A stretch of DNA of 13,250 bases from JAXDBV01 sp034678415 (GTDB lineage: Bacteria; Bacteroidota; Bacteroidia; Bacteroidales; VadinHA17). The stretch covers positions 1-13,250 of the forward strand of contig JAXDBV010000114.1 of assembly GCA_034678415.1 (NCBI GenBank). Direction: 5' to 3'. The position numbers and the translations under genes were made by a program. The notes under the pieces are model-generated. The model saw nothing but the letters and a program-made list of their open reading frames with translations. It was not told the origin of the DNA and did not search any database. The number at the start of each line of letters is the position of its first letter. Positions within the stretch are counted from its first letter, which is position 1. Of the stretch, positions 6,003-13,250 are shown in pieces.

Positions 6003-7316
6003 ATGAGCAATAGCATGCCAAGGCGAAAAGGTTACTTCTTCCCCCTCGCCACCATCTACGTGCTGATGGTTATCTGGATTGGTAACTACTGGCTGATGGC
6101 CGGACTTCTCATCTTTTTTGAGTTTTATTTCATTCAGAAGGTTAACTGGCTGTTCTGGAGGAAGGATCGGTCAGCGGCAGGAAGGATCGCCGTGTGGACG
6201 GAAGCCTTTCTGGCAGCCGCTGTGCTCGCCATCCTCATCCGTCTGGTCCTTGCCGAGACATTTGTCATACGCACGCCCTCCATGGAGAGGTCTCTGCTAA
6301 CGGGCGATCACGTGCTCGTCAGCAAGATTGCCTATGGCCCGCGCCTGCCCAACACCCCCATCGCCGTGCCTTTCACACATGACCTCCTGCCGGGCTCAAA
6401 AAAATACAGGTCATACCTCGGCAAACCCGAGCTGCCATATAAAAGACTGAAAGGTACCGGTACCGTAAAAAGGAATGATATCATCGTGTTCAATTTTCCC
6501 CCGGGCGACAAGGTCATCCGCGGCCATCCTGAACTGTCGTACTACGGGGCGCCCGACAGCCTGCCCAATGCCGGCATGAGCGGCAGTTACAGCACGGAAT
6601 ACCGGCCCGTGGACCGGCGCGAGAACCTGATCCTGCGCTGCACAGCCCTCCCGGGCGACACCCTCGAGATCCGCAACGGTAACCTCTACATCAATAACCA
6701 GCTACAGCCTCCCCTCCAACAGGCACAGTTTACCTATATTCTCACCGCCCACCGACAGGATATTTCCTATACCGACCTCAACCTTGAAAGGGATCCCCGC
6801 TGGACAACCCTGGCACCCGGCACCGCTAAAACCACGCTTACAACGGCAGAATATGAAAAAATAAAATACAATCCCGCCCTTTCAGGGATAGAACGGATAC
6901 TTGCTCCCGACAGTATATACAGCCCCACCATCTTCCCCTTCGATACCCTCCTTGGATGGAATGAAGACCAATATGGCCCGCTGGTGATACCGGGCAAGGG
7001 AATGGAATGCAGTATCCATCCCGGCAACCTGCCGCTCTATGCGAGGATCATATCGGTGTATGAAAGGAACACCCTGGAGAGGGAAAACGGCCGCATACTC
7101 ATCAATGGACAGGAAACAGATACCTACACTTTCAAAATGAACTACTACTTTGCACTGGGGGACAACCGGAACAACACCTCTGATTCCCGTTTCTGGGGCT
7201 TTGTCCCCGAAGACCATATCATCGGTAAAGCATCCCTCATCTGGCTTTCCGTCGATCCTGAAAGGAAATTCCCCGGCAACCTGCGGTGGAAAAGAATGTT
7301 AAAGAAATTGCATTAA
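6003..7316 (+). CDS. Signal peptidase I paralogue lacking the catalytic lysine
   Basis: Type I signal peptidase fold (S26 family), 437 residues, inner membrane with the catalytic domain outside. The N-terminus has two to three membrane segments (~12-45 and ~62-82). Box B is present with the nucleophile Ser93 (TPSMERSL), followed by GDHVLVSKIAYGPRLPNTP. Box E is present (GDNRNNTSDSR, 386-396), although the usual Ser is Thr392. Box D, normally YIKRxxGxPGD, reads NLILRCTALPGD: the general-base Lys is Leu211 (codon CTG). Unless another Lys substitutes, it should not cleave by the normal Ser/Lys dyad. It is 12 bases after dapB and 45 bases before a complete paralogue, so it may be a pseudoenzyme partner, a regulator, or have a changed mechanism. 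The reading frame is intact, arguing against simple decay. Confidence 0.9.
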   Translation: MSNSMPRRKGYFFPLATIYVLMVIWIGNYWLMAGLLIFFEFYFIQKVNWLFWRKDRSAAGRIAVWTEAFLAAAVLAILIRLVLAETFVIRTPSMERSLLTGDHVLVSKIAYGPRLPNTPIAVPFTHDLLPGSKKYRSYLGKPELPYKRLKGTGTVKRNDIIVFNFPPGDKVIRGHPELSYYGAPDSLPNAGMSGSYSTEYRPVDRRENLILRCTALPGDTLEIRNGNLYINNQLQPPLQQAQFTYILTAHRQDISYTDLNLERDPRWTTLAPGTAKTTLTTAEYEKIKYNPALSGIERILAPDSIYSPTIFPFDTLLGWNEDQYGPLVIPGKGMECSIHPGNLPLYARIISVYERNTLERENGRILINGQETDTYTFKMNYYFALGDNRNNTSDSRFWGFVPEDHIIGKASLIWLSVDPERKFPGNLRWKRMLKKLH

Positions 7317-7361
7317 GTGAAATAATTTCTCCATTTTTGCGTATCAAAAAAAACAGGTACG

Positions 7362-8759
7362 ATGAAGGTAAAGGAACTTCTCAGCAACAGGTATTTCAAA
7401 TTCACCGTTGCAGCCATCATATATCTTCTCTGGGTTTTATGGGTTGGAAGTTACTGGCTGCTGGCCGGGCTTATCATCCTCTTCGACATCTATGTGACAA
7501 AGAAGGTGAACTGGACATTCTGGAAAAAACGCGAGGGGAAGAACAGCAGTCTCGTCGAATGGATCGATGCCCTGATCTTTGCCGTGATTGCCGTAACATT
7601 AATCAACATATTCCTTTTCCAGAACTACAAGATCCCGACTCCCTCAATGGAGAAATCCTTGCTGGTGGGTGATCACCTCTTCGTGAGCAAGCTGGCCTAC
7701 GGGCCCAAGATGCCCAACACACCCCTGTCGTTCCCGTTCACCCAGCATACCCTTCCTCTCCTGAAGAGCAAGTCATACCTGAAATGGATCAATTGGCCCT
7801 ACCACCGCCTGAAAGGCCTGAGGAAGGTTAAGAATAATGATGTGGTGGTTTTCAACTTCCCGGCAGGCGACACGGTAGTGGTGGAGCAGCAGGCCTCAAG
7901 CTACTATTCCATCATCAGGGATTTTGCACAAGAATACATTTCCAATGACAGGGCCGCAAGAGCTGAGATGAAACCCTACGATTACTATTACCACAAAGCG
8001 AGGAAGTATGTCAATCAGAACTTTACCATCACAGTAAGACCTGTTGACCGCCGCGACAACTATATCAAGCGATGCATCGGCATCCCCGGCGATAAGGTTG
8101 AGGTTCGCCACTGCCAAGTGTTTGTGAACGGCAAACCGCAACAGGAGATCCCCAACATGCAGTTCAAGTACTACGTACGCACCAACGGAACCGCCATCAA
8201 TCCAAAAACGCTCGAGAGAATGAACATCTCGAGAGACGATATTAGTCTTGACCTCACCAGTAATGAGTATTACATGCCCCTGACCGGCGAGAATGCACAA
8301 AAGATTTCAGCGATGAACAATATAATGGGAGTCTACCGGCAGGAAAAAGATTCGGGTTACTATGCCTACTACATCTTCCCTCACGATCCGCGTTACCGAT
8401 GGAACGAGGATAATTACGGACCTGTCGAAATACCTGCAAAGGGACAAACAGTGAATATCACTACGGAAAACATATCCCTGTATGAACGGATCATCACGGC
8501 CTACGAAGGAAATACGCTGCAGGTGCAAGACGGCAAGATCTTCATCAACGGACAGGAAACATCCACCTACACATTCAAGATGGATTACTACTGGATGATG
8601 GGTGATAACCGTCACGACTCGGCCGATTCCAGGTTCTGGGGGTTCGTCCCCGAAGATCATATCGTCGGAAGCCCAAGGATGATATGGCTGTCCCTGGATA
8701 AGAACAAACCCTTCCCGGCCAAGATCAGGCTGAAAAGAATGTTCAGGGGTATTCGTTGA
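7362..8759 (+). CDS. lepB: Signal peptidase I
   Basis: Removes signal peptides from exported proteins at the outer face of the inner membrane. It has 465 residues, larger than E. coli LepB, with N-terminal membrane segments (~13-45 and ~64-84) that closely follow those of the preceding gene (GSYWLLAGLIILFDIY, KKVNWTFWKK). The Ser/Lys dyad is complete: Ser95 in TPSMEKSL and Lys236 in NYIKRCIGIPGD. Box E GDNRHDSADSR and the FWGFVPEDHIVG tail are canonical. Two long inserts (about residues 180-225 and 265-340) lie around and beyond box D, apparently the same places where the first paralogue is expanded. The ATG at 7362 is the first Met before the membrane segments. It probably shares a transcript with dapB and the first paralogue. 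Confidence 0.95.
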   Translation: MKVKELLSNRYFKFTVAAIIYLLWVLWVGSYWLLAGLIILFDIYVTKKVNWTFWKKREGKNSSLVEWIDALIFAVIAVTLINIFLFQNYKIPTPSMEKSLLVGDHLFVSKLAYGPKMPNTPLSFPFTQHTLPLLKSKSYLKWINWPYHRLKGLRKVKNNDVVVFNFPAGDTVVVEQQASSYYSIIRDFAQEYISNDRAARAEMKPYDYYYHKARKYVNQNFTITVRPVDRRDNYIKRCIGIPGDKVEVRHCQVFVNGKPQQEIPNMQFKYYVRTNGTAINPKTLERMNISRDDISLDLTSNEYYMPLTGENAQKISAMNNIMGVYRQEKDSGYYAYYIFPHDPRYRWNEDNYGPVEIPAKGQTVNITTENISLYERIITAYEGNTLQVQDGKIFINGQETSTYTFKMDYYWMMGDNRHDSADSRFWGFVPEDHIVGSPRMIWLSLDKNKPFPAKIRLKRMFRGIR

Positions 8760-8763
8760 CGCC

Positions 8764-8785
8764 AGGATATTTCTTCAGATATCCT
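8764..8785. other. Small inverted repeat after lepB
   Basis: AGGATAT (8764-8770) pairs with ATATCCT (8779-8785) across eight bases, starting five bases after the lepB stop. No T-run follows, so it is at best a weak or factor-aided 3' end or an mRNA-stabilising hairpin. Confidence 0.4.
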
Positions 8786-8826
8786 TACCCCCCTCCCCTA
8801 TTCCCTGAATTGACGGGCTCGTCAGG

Positions 8827-8875
8827 TAATTATTGAATTAAATGAGAGGGAATTTCATAATTAATTCAATAATTA
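8827..8875. repeat. Perfect 15-bp AT-rich inverted repeat between convergent genes
   Basis: TAATTATTGAATTAA (8827-8841) is perfectly inverted at 8861-8875 around a 19-base spacer. It lies in the 283-bp gap between the convergent lepB and polyferredoxin genes, where I see no credible coding sequence. It has no T-run. It may be a transcript-end hairpin for either strand, a protein-binding site or a relic of a small palindromic element. Confidence 0.6.
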
Positions 8876-9042
8876 AAAGGCGGAATGAGAACCACCGATC
8901 CTTTCTCAAACATTTGTCACTTGGGAGAAAAAGCCCATAACACACAAATGATCTGCAGGAACCCTGAAACAAGTGGCAGGAAGTGAAATCACCCTTTGTG
9001 AAAAGGAAGGCTATGAAGCAAAGGAAAAGCAATTCCTTCTTC

Positions 9043-10650
9043 TCAGAACGGGAACTCCTCCTCCAGATCAATCTTTAATTTCATCTGTTTCCCGGGCAGT
9101 TTGGCAACACGATGGACAGGGTTACCGTCGACATAGATGGCTTTGTAGGGGGTGGTTGGACAGGCATATTCACAGGCGCCGCAGCCGGTGCATATCTCAA
9201 TATTCACTTCCGGGATCACCAGCGTGCCTTCGTAGGGTACCATGTACACCGCCTTGGTAGGACAAGCTTCCGAGCAGGCTCCGCAATCGGTCTTCTCTGT
9301 GTGAACGATACAATTATCCTTTATGAAGATCGACCTGCCCAGCTGTATCGTCTTCTTCTCTGCCAAGGGGACAGGTAACAACGCCCCTGTGGGACATACT
9401 TCAAGGCATTTGACACAGTCGTAGGTGCACTTATTGGTGTGGTAGTCCATGCGTGGCTGCATGAAACCGGCCAGGCCGTATTCGAGAAAAGACGGCTGCA
9501 GCACCTGTGTGGGACAAACACTCACGCAGAGTGCACAGCCGGTACAGGCATCATTGAACGTAGAAATACTCCGTGAACCGGGAGGAGAAACTGGGAATTT
9601 TTTCTTTTCAGGAACCGTGGATGCTTTTTTCGGCACAGGTGTTTTCTGTGCCAGGCTGAAGCCAATGGCGCCGAGGAAGAAAGCCAGCGATCCGAAGATG
9701 AATTTCCGTTTGTCCAAATCGGCCTCCGCCACAACCGTGTCTCCGGCTGTATTATTCGTTACAGGTCGGCCCGCCCTAACGGGAAGAATACCGGCCCTCG
9801 TGTCGTACTTCATCGCCGACTCAGGACATGACACGAGACAGTTATAACAGTTGACACACCGCGACATATCCACCAGTGTGTTCTTTATGTCGATACACTC
9901 TGATTTACACCGCCGGATACATAACCCGCACCGGGTGCAACGGCTTTCATCAATCCTTATCTTGAACACCGACACTCGCGACAATAATCCGAGCAGTGAT
10001 CCTACCGGGCAGACTGTATTGCAGAACAGCCTGCCGCGACGGTACGAGAACCACAGCACAACGATCAGTATAATGACCGGGACCAGCAGCACTTCCCAGC
10101 GGATACCGGCCAGATCCACCCTGAAGACAGAATATATCCTTCTTGCCTCCAGAATGTGTGCCACCAGGTTATTTATCTCAACAACCAGTGGCTTTACCAG
10201 ATAGGTGAAGATCCTTCCAAAGCCGGAATAGGGATCGAGGAGGTTGACGAGGAAACTGCTGCCGGCGATCAACAATGCAGCCGTTAAGGCCAGCAACCCG
10301 TACCTGACGATTGTGTAAGGCCTGGAATAACGGAAACGGCGTTTATTTCGCCGTTTCAGCTTTACCGACAGGCTACTGACAACATCCTGTAACGTTCCCA
10401 GCGGGCATAAGCTAGAACAATAGATACGACCAAAAATTGCCGTGAGAACAAGGATGACGGCAAATCCAAGTACTGAGACGGAAAGCACCTGAATGAATTT
10501 CATTAAGGACGGGATGAACTGCAGGTACAGCACTCCGCTGATCAGCTTTTCAGGCAAGAAGTGCCGGTAATCGATGAAGAAAAGAGAAATAAGAACCAGG
10601 AAGATGAGGGATACTGCCACCCTGGCCCATCTAAGCACCTTGTAATTCAT
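9043..10650 (-). CDS. Membrane polyferredoxin, NapH/NapG-like fusion
   Basis: A 535-residue electron-transfer protein. Residues 1-~205 hold about four membrane helices (10-28, 52-74, 113-135, 185-204) and two CxxxCP motifs (C78/C82, C210/C214) as in NapH-type proteins. Two 4Fe-4S motifs follow (C238-C248, C265-C275). A KRKFIFG twin-basic stretch and hydrophobic segment (314-334) then lead into a second module with four more 4Fe-4S motifs (C369-C379, C408-C419, C447/C456-C463, C487-C497), resembling NapG-like ferredoxins. The predicted total is six clusters. The segment at 314-334 could place the second module outside the membrane. It starts four bases after the DUF362 gene and is surely co-transcribed. 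The redox partner is unknown; no nap reductase gene is in the window. Confidence 0.88.
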   Translation of the reverse strand: MNYKVLRWARVAVSLIFLVLISLFFIDYRHFLPEKLISGVLYLQFIPSLMKFIQVLSVSVLGFAVILVLTAIFGRIYCSSLCPLGTLQDVVSSLSVKLKRRNKRRFRYSRPYTIVRYGLLALTAALLIAGSSFLVNLLDPYSGFGRIFTYLVKPLVVEINNLVAHILEARRIYSVFRVDLAGIRWEVLLVPVIILIVVLWFSYRRGRLFCNTVCPVGSLLGLLSRVSVFKIRIDESRCTRCGLCIRRCKSECIDIKNTLVDMSRCVNCYNCLVSCPESAMKYDTRAGILPVRAGRPVTNNTAGDTVVAEADLDKRKFIFGSLAFFLGAIGFSLAQKTPVPKKASTVPEKKKFPVSPPGSRSISTFNDACTGCALCVSVCPTQVLQPSFLEYGLAGFMQPRMDYHTNKCTYDCVKCLEVCPTGALLPVPLAEKKTIQLGRSIFIKDNCIVHTEKTDCGACSEACPTKAVYMVPYEGTLVIPEVNIEICTGCGACEYACPTTPYKAIYVDGNPVHRVAKLPGKQMKLKIDLEEEFPF

Positions 10651-10654
10651 TTAT

Positions 10655-11569
10655 TTACAAAGTAATACGATTAATCCTCAGTTTGGCAAGATCCATCTCG
10701 CCCACACCCATAGCGCCGGCTATACGTATATGGCTTACGTTTTCCGGTTCAAGGCCAAAAAATTTGGTCGCGGCAACATCGGCAGCGACAATATCGGTGG
10801 ATGCCACCATCACCTGCAGGTTCACCACATCCTGGATGGACACTCCCCTCGGACCGTTCCTTTTCATCACATTGTAGGCGTCCACGATGTTCAGGTCGGG
10901 TTTGCGGTAAGTGGCATAATCCGCGATGCACTGGCTCAGGTTGTTGCCATGCCAAAAACCACGGTCCCATACCCCTCCCATCAAGTTCTTCATCGATATG
11001 GTGAGCTTCGATGAGTTATGGTTTTTCAATACCGGGACATTGATGAAAACATCGGACTCAAGCAGAAGCTCATGTTCTTTTGCTGTCTTCAGGACCTTAC
11101 CCCCCGGAATGTTCACCGCCTGGTAGTATGATTCCGTGTGTGCCGGAACCACTTTTGCCCCGTTGTCTTTTGCTTCTTTCTCAATCCCGCTGGTTTTATA
11201 GCATCGCTGCCAGTCGTCACAGGTATGATCAAACACGTAGACTTCTTTTGCACCGGCTTCAACGCAACGTTTTACCAGCTTCCCCACAAGCCTGGGGTTC
11301 GTGGTGGCAGCTTTCTCGGGAACCACGTCCCACCCAATGTTTGGTTTTATAACCACCGTCTGTCCCTTTTTCACGAAACGACCAATGCCACCCAGCGATT
11401 CAAGAATCTTGTCGAGCATCACTTCGGGAGTACCCCCCCTGACAGCCACCAGATCATAATCCGTTTCCTGTACCGCTGCCGCCAACCCGTTAATGGAGGA
11501 AAATCCCCATCCCGTACCTGCTAAAATACCGGCACCAACCGACGTACGTATAAATTCCCTTCTTTTCAT
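10655..11569 (-). CDS. DUF362 protein with Tat signal
   Basis: A 304-residue protein of the DUF362 family, biochemical function unknown. The N-terminus MKRREFIRTSVGAGILAGTG fits a twin-arginine signal (RREFIR followed by a Gly/Ala-rich hydrophobic stretch), predicting export of a folded, perhaps cofactor-bearing, protein. Family segments visible are GQTVVIKPNIGWD, VFDHTCDDWQRCYKTSG and INVPVLKNHNSSKLTISMKNLMGGVWDRG, then the DLNIVDAYNVMKRNGPRG part. It is the first gene of the unit with the polyferredoxin, so a periplasmic redox function coupled to it is likely. The ATG at 11569 is the only start that gives the Tat signal. Confidence 0.87.
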   Translation of the reverse strand: MKRREFIRTSVGAGILAGTGWGFSSINGLAAAVQETDYDLVAVRGGTPEVMLDKILESLGGIGRFVKKGQTVVIKPNIGWDVVPEKAATTNPRLVGKLVKRCVEAGAKEVYVFDHTCDDWQRCYKTSGIEKEAKDNGAKVVPAHTESYYQAVNIPGGKVLKTAKEHELLLESDVFINVPVLKNHNSSKLTISMKNLMGGVWDRGFWHGNNLSQCIADYATYRKPDLNIVDAYNVMKRNGPRGVSIQDVVNLQVMVASTDIVAADVAATKFFGLEPENVSHIRIAGAMGVGEMDLAKLRINRITL

Positions 11570-11776
11570 ATCTTCGGGTAAATAATTATTCTGAAATGCT
11601 CCCCTTTTCAGAGCGGCAATTTAGATATTTTTTTAACGATGTCCGATATACATATCCGAATTTATAGACATTCTAAATAAATCTATATATATAAATATTC
11701 AACTGTTTATACCTTGCGTAAGCGATTATTCGTAATTTTACGACACACGGCTTTATTTTAATGGAACGGACGCATC
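11570..11776. other. Divergent AT-rich intergenic region between the DUF362 gene and larC
   Basis: 207 bases carrying the promoters of both directions. A strongly AT-rich tract lies at about 11675-11705. An imperfect dyad TCCGATAT-AC-ATATCCGA at about 11642-11660 could be an operator. No clean TTTG/TAnnTTTG promoter is seen; TAATTTTA near 11735 is the closest plus-strand match. No ORF or RNA gene is recognised. Confidence 0.4.
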
Positions 11777-12967
11777 ATGAAAGTATTATATTATGATTGT
11801 TTTTCCGGCATCAGTGGTGACATGAACCTGGCAGCCATGATTGACCTGGGCGTGGATCCCCGGTTTCTTATCTCAGAGCTCAACAAGCTGGGTTTGAAGG
11901 AATTCGAGCTGGTGGCGGAAAGGTCCCAAAAGATGGGTATTGCAGGAACACAGGTACGGGTTTATGTACACCCTCATCATAAAAAGCATGATCACAGACA
12001 CTTGTCCGACATACGCAGTATCATAGGGCAAAGCAGCCTTGACGAGGAGGTAAAGAAACTGAGTATGGAAATATTCCTGAAGATTGCAGAATCTGAAGCC
12101 AGGGTGCATGATCAGGATGTGGAGACGATCCATTTTCATGAAGTGGGAGCAGTGGATTCCATCGTGGATATTGTTGGAGCAGCCATATGTTACCGCTCCC
12201 TGGGGTTGGACAGGGTCATGGCGTCGACGGTTGAGCTGGGCGGAGGGTTTGTTGACTGTGAGCATGGTAGCCTGCCTGTGCCGGCCCCGGCAACCATTGA
12301 GATCCTGAAGAACATACCGGTAAGCATGGGTAGAGTGCCGGCAGAGACTACAACCCCTACCGGGGCAGCCATACTGGCTACACTGGTAAATGAGTTCAAC
12401 GACAAACCGGCAATGAAAATACTGAAGACGGGCTACGGAATAGGTCACCGCGATCTTGCCATTCCGAATGTGCTGCGGGTAATACTGGCAGAGGATATGG
12501 CACATCAAACAGACAATGCTGTTTCCACCGGTGTGTTCATGGTTGAATGCAACATCGACGATATGAATCCCGAGATATATGAATACATGGTTGAAAAGCT
12601 CCTTGCTGCGGGGGCCGATGATGTGTTTCTTACGCCCATCATCATGAAGAAAGGCCGGCCGGCCACCATGATTTCCGTCCTGACCCGGAGCCAAACCATG
12701 GAAAACATAACTGAACTGTTGCTGACGGAAACAACCACCCTCGGATTACGAAAATACCCGGTGGAAAAAACAATGCTTGAACGGGTGACGGTTGAGGTCG
12801 ACACAAGGTTCGGGAAGGTGCCTGTAAAGATCGCATTATACAGGGGCAGACAGATACGGATGAAGCCTGAATATGAGGTATGCAGGAAGCTGGCGGAAGA
12901 GCATCATGTCAGGATCAGTGATATTTATGATGAAGTGCGCCGGCAGGCAGACAAACAGGAACCGTAG
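11777..12967 (+). CDS. larC: Nickel-pincer cofactor synthesis protein LarC
   Basis: The CTP-dependent nickel insertase that completes the nickel-pincer nucleotide cofactor of lactate racemase-type enzymes. It has 396 residues beginning MKVLYYDCFSGISGDMNLAAMIDLG, the LarC hallmark. A His-rich segment, probably for nickel handling, spans H65-H75 (HPHHKKHDHRH), and the HFHEVGAVDSIVDIVG motif starts at H119. The C-terminal half (FMVECNIDDMNPEIYEYMVEKLL, KKGRPATMISVL) is the cyclometallase domain. In Lactobacillus plantarum larC is read by a frameshift between larC1 and larC2; here both parts are in one open frame. It is followed after three bases by larE and is divergent from the DUF362 unit. Confidence 0.95.
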   Translation: MKVLYYDCFSGISGDMNLAAMIDLGVDPRFLISELNKLGLKEFELVAERSQKMGIAGTQVRVYVHPHHKKHDHRHLSDIRSIIGQSSLDEEVKKLSMEIFLKIAESEARVHDQDVETIHFHEVGAVDSIVDIVGAAICYRSLGLDRVMASTVELGGGFVDCEHGSLPVPAPATIEILKNIPVSMGRVPAETTTPTGAAILATLVNEFNDKPAMKILKTGYGIGHRDLAIPNVLRVILAEDMAHQTDNAVSTGVFMVECNIDDMNPEIYEYMVEKLLAAGADDVFLTPIIMKKGRPATMISVLTRSQTMENITELLLTETTTLGLRKYPVEKTMLERVTVEVDTRFGKVPVKIALYRGRQIRMKPEYEVCRKLAEEHHVRISDIYDEVRRQADKQEP

Positions 12968-12970
12968 GCT

Positions 12971-13250
12971 ATGAGCAATCCGGAATACCAGGCCTTACTT
13001 GATCACTTGGGAAAGTATGGCAAGGCAGCCGTCGCTTTCTCGGGCGGCACCGACAGCACCTTCCTCCTGGCGGCGGCCGTCGAAGCCTATAAGAATGATG
13101 TGCTTGCCATCACGGTTAACACCCCTTATACCCCGTCCGGCGACCTGGAGGACACCCGGCATATTGCCGCAATGCTCGGAGCCCGTCACCGGGTACTGAC
13201 ATTGACAGTGCCGCCCGAGATACGTGAGAATCCTGAGAACCGTTGTTATC
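12971..13250 (+). CDS. larE: Sulfur transferase LarE (5' part, runs off the window)
   Basis: An ATP-dependent sulfur-transfer enzyme of the nickel-pincer cofactor pathway, acting before LarC. Only the first 93 codons are present. The PP-loop ATPase motif AFSGGTDSTFLL (Ser24-Ser29 core) and the ITVNTPYTPSGDLEDTRHIA segment fit the family, and the fragment ends in NPENRCY, the start of the NP-x-x-RCYxCK motif. The ATG at 12971 lies three bases after the larC stop, so the two are translated from one mRNA. Other PP-loop enzymes (ExsB/NadE-like) are alternatives, but the larC neighbour and the RCY motif favour LarE. The sacrificial or catalytic Cys lies beyond the edge. Confidence 0.92.
   Translation, partial: MSNPEYQALLDHLGKYGKAAVAFSGGTDSTFLLAAAVEAYKNDVLAITVNTPYTPSGDLEDTRHIAAMLGARHRVLTLTVPPEIRENPENRCY

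Noticed and set aside
8838..9071. 77-residue minus-strand ORF
   Set aside because: It overlaps the polyferredoxin 3' end, covers the AT-rich inverted repeat, and has no domain or ribosome site.
11873..12694. 273-residue minus-strand ORF inside larC
   Set aside because: Shadow of larC; composition is His/Cys-rich without domain structure.

Overview
The window looks like a chromosomal segment of an anaerobic or microaerophilic member of the Bacteroidota, probably Bacteroidales-like. Reasons: the gene order thrS-infC-rpmI-rplT followed by dapB and two tandem signal peptidase genes; the sequences of IF3, L20, L35 and DapB, which read like Bacteroidota versions; several promoter candidates of the Bacteroidota type (TAnnTTTG); and a PKD-domain lipoprotein. 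Taxonomy is inferred from family recognition only.

Region 1 (1-952) is a tRNA-Leu cluster on the minus strand. Two intact class II tRNAs, Leu(GAG) at 869-952 and Leu(CAG) at 701-784, are followed by a terminator. Downstream lie two further tandem copies of the Leu(CAG) unit (period about 333 bp), each with its own terminator. In both, the tRNA is split by two hairpin-rich inserts, about 76 bp in the D-loop and 111 bp at the T-stem/T-loop junction, and the 5' acceptor strand is lost. This is the most unusual structure in the window.

Region 2 (1051-1831) is a minus-strand gene for a small PKD-domain lipoprotein with a good Bacteroidota promoter and a terminator that overlaps its stop codon.

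Region 3 (1952-5227) is the plus-strand translation operon: thrS, infC (apparently started by the rare codon ATA at 3963), rpmI and rplT, with a strong hairpin just before rplT and a terminator after it.

Region 4 (5274-8759) is dapB (lysine/diaminopimelate synthesis) followed by two tandem type I signal peptidase paralogues. The first keeps the catalytic Ser but has Leu where the general-base Lys should be; the second has a complete Ser/Lys dyad.

Region 5 (8760-9042) is the gap between convergent genes and holds a perfect 15-bp AT-rich inverted repeat. Region 6 (9043-11569, minus strand) is a two-gene unit: a Tat-signal DUF362 protein and a large membrane polyferredoxin with six 4Fe-4S motifs that looks like a fusion of NapH-like and NapG-like parts. 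Region 7 (11777 to the end, plus strand) holds larC and the start of larE, for nickel-pincer nucleotide cofactor synthesis, divergent from the DUF362 unit.
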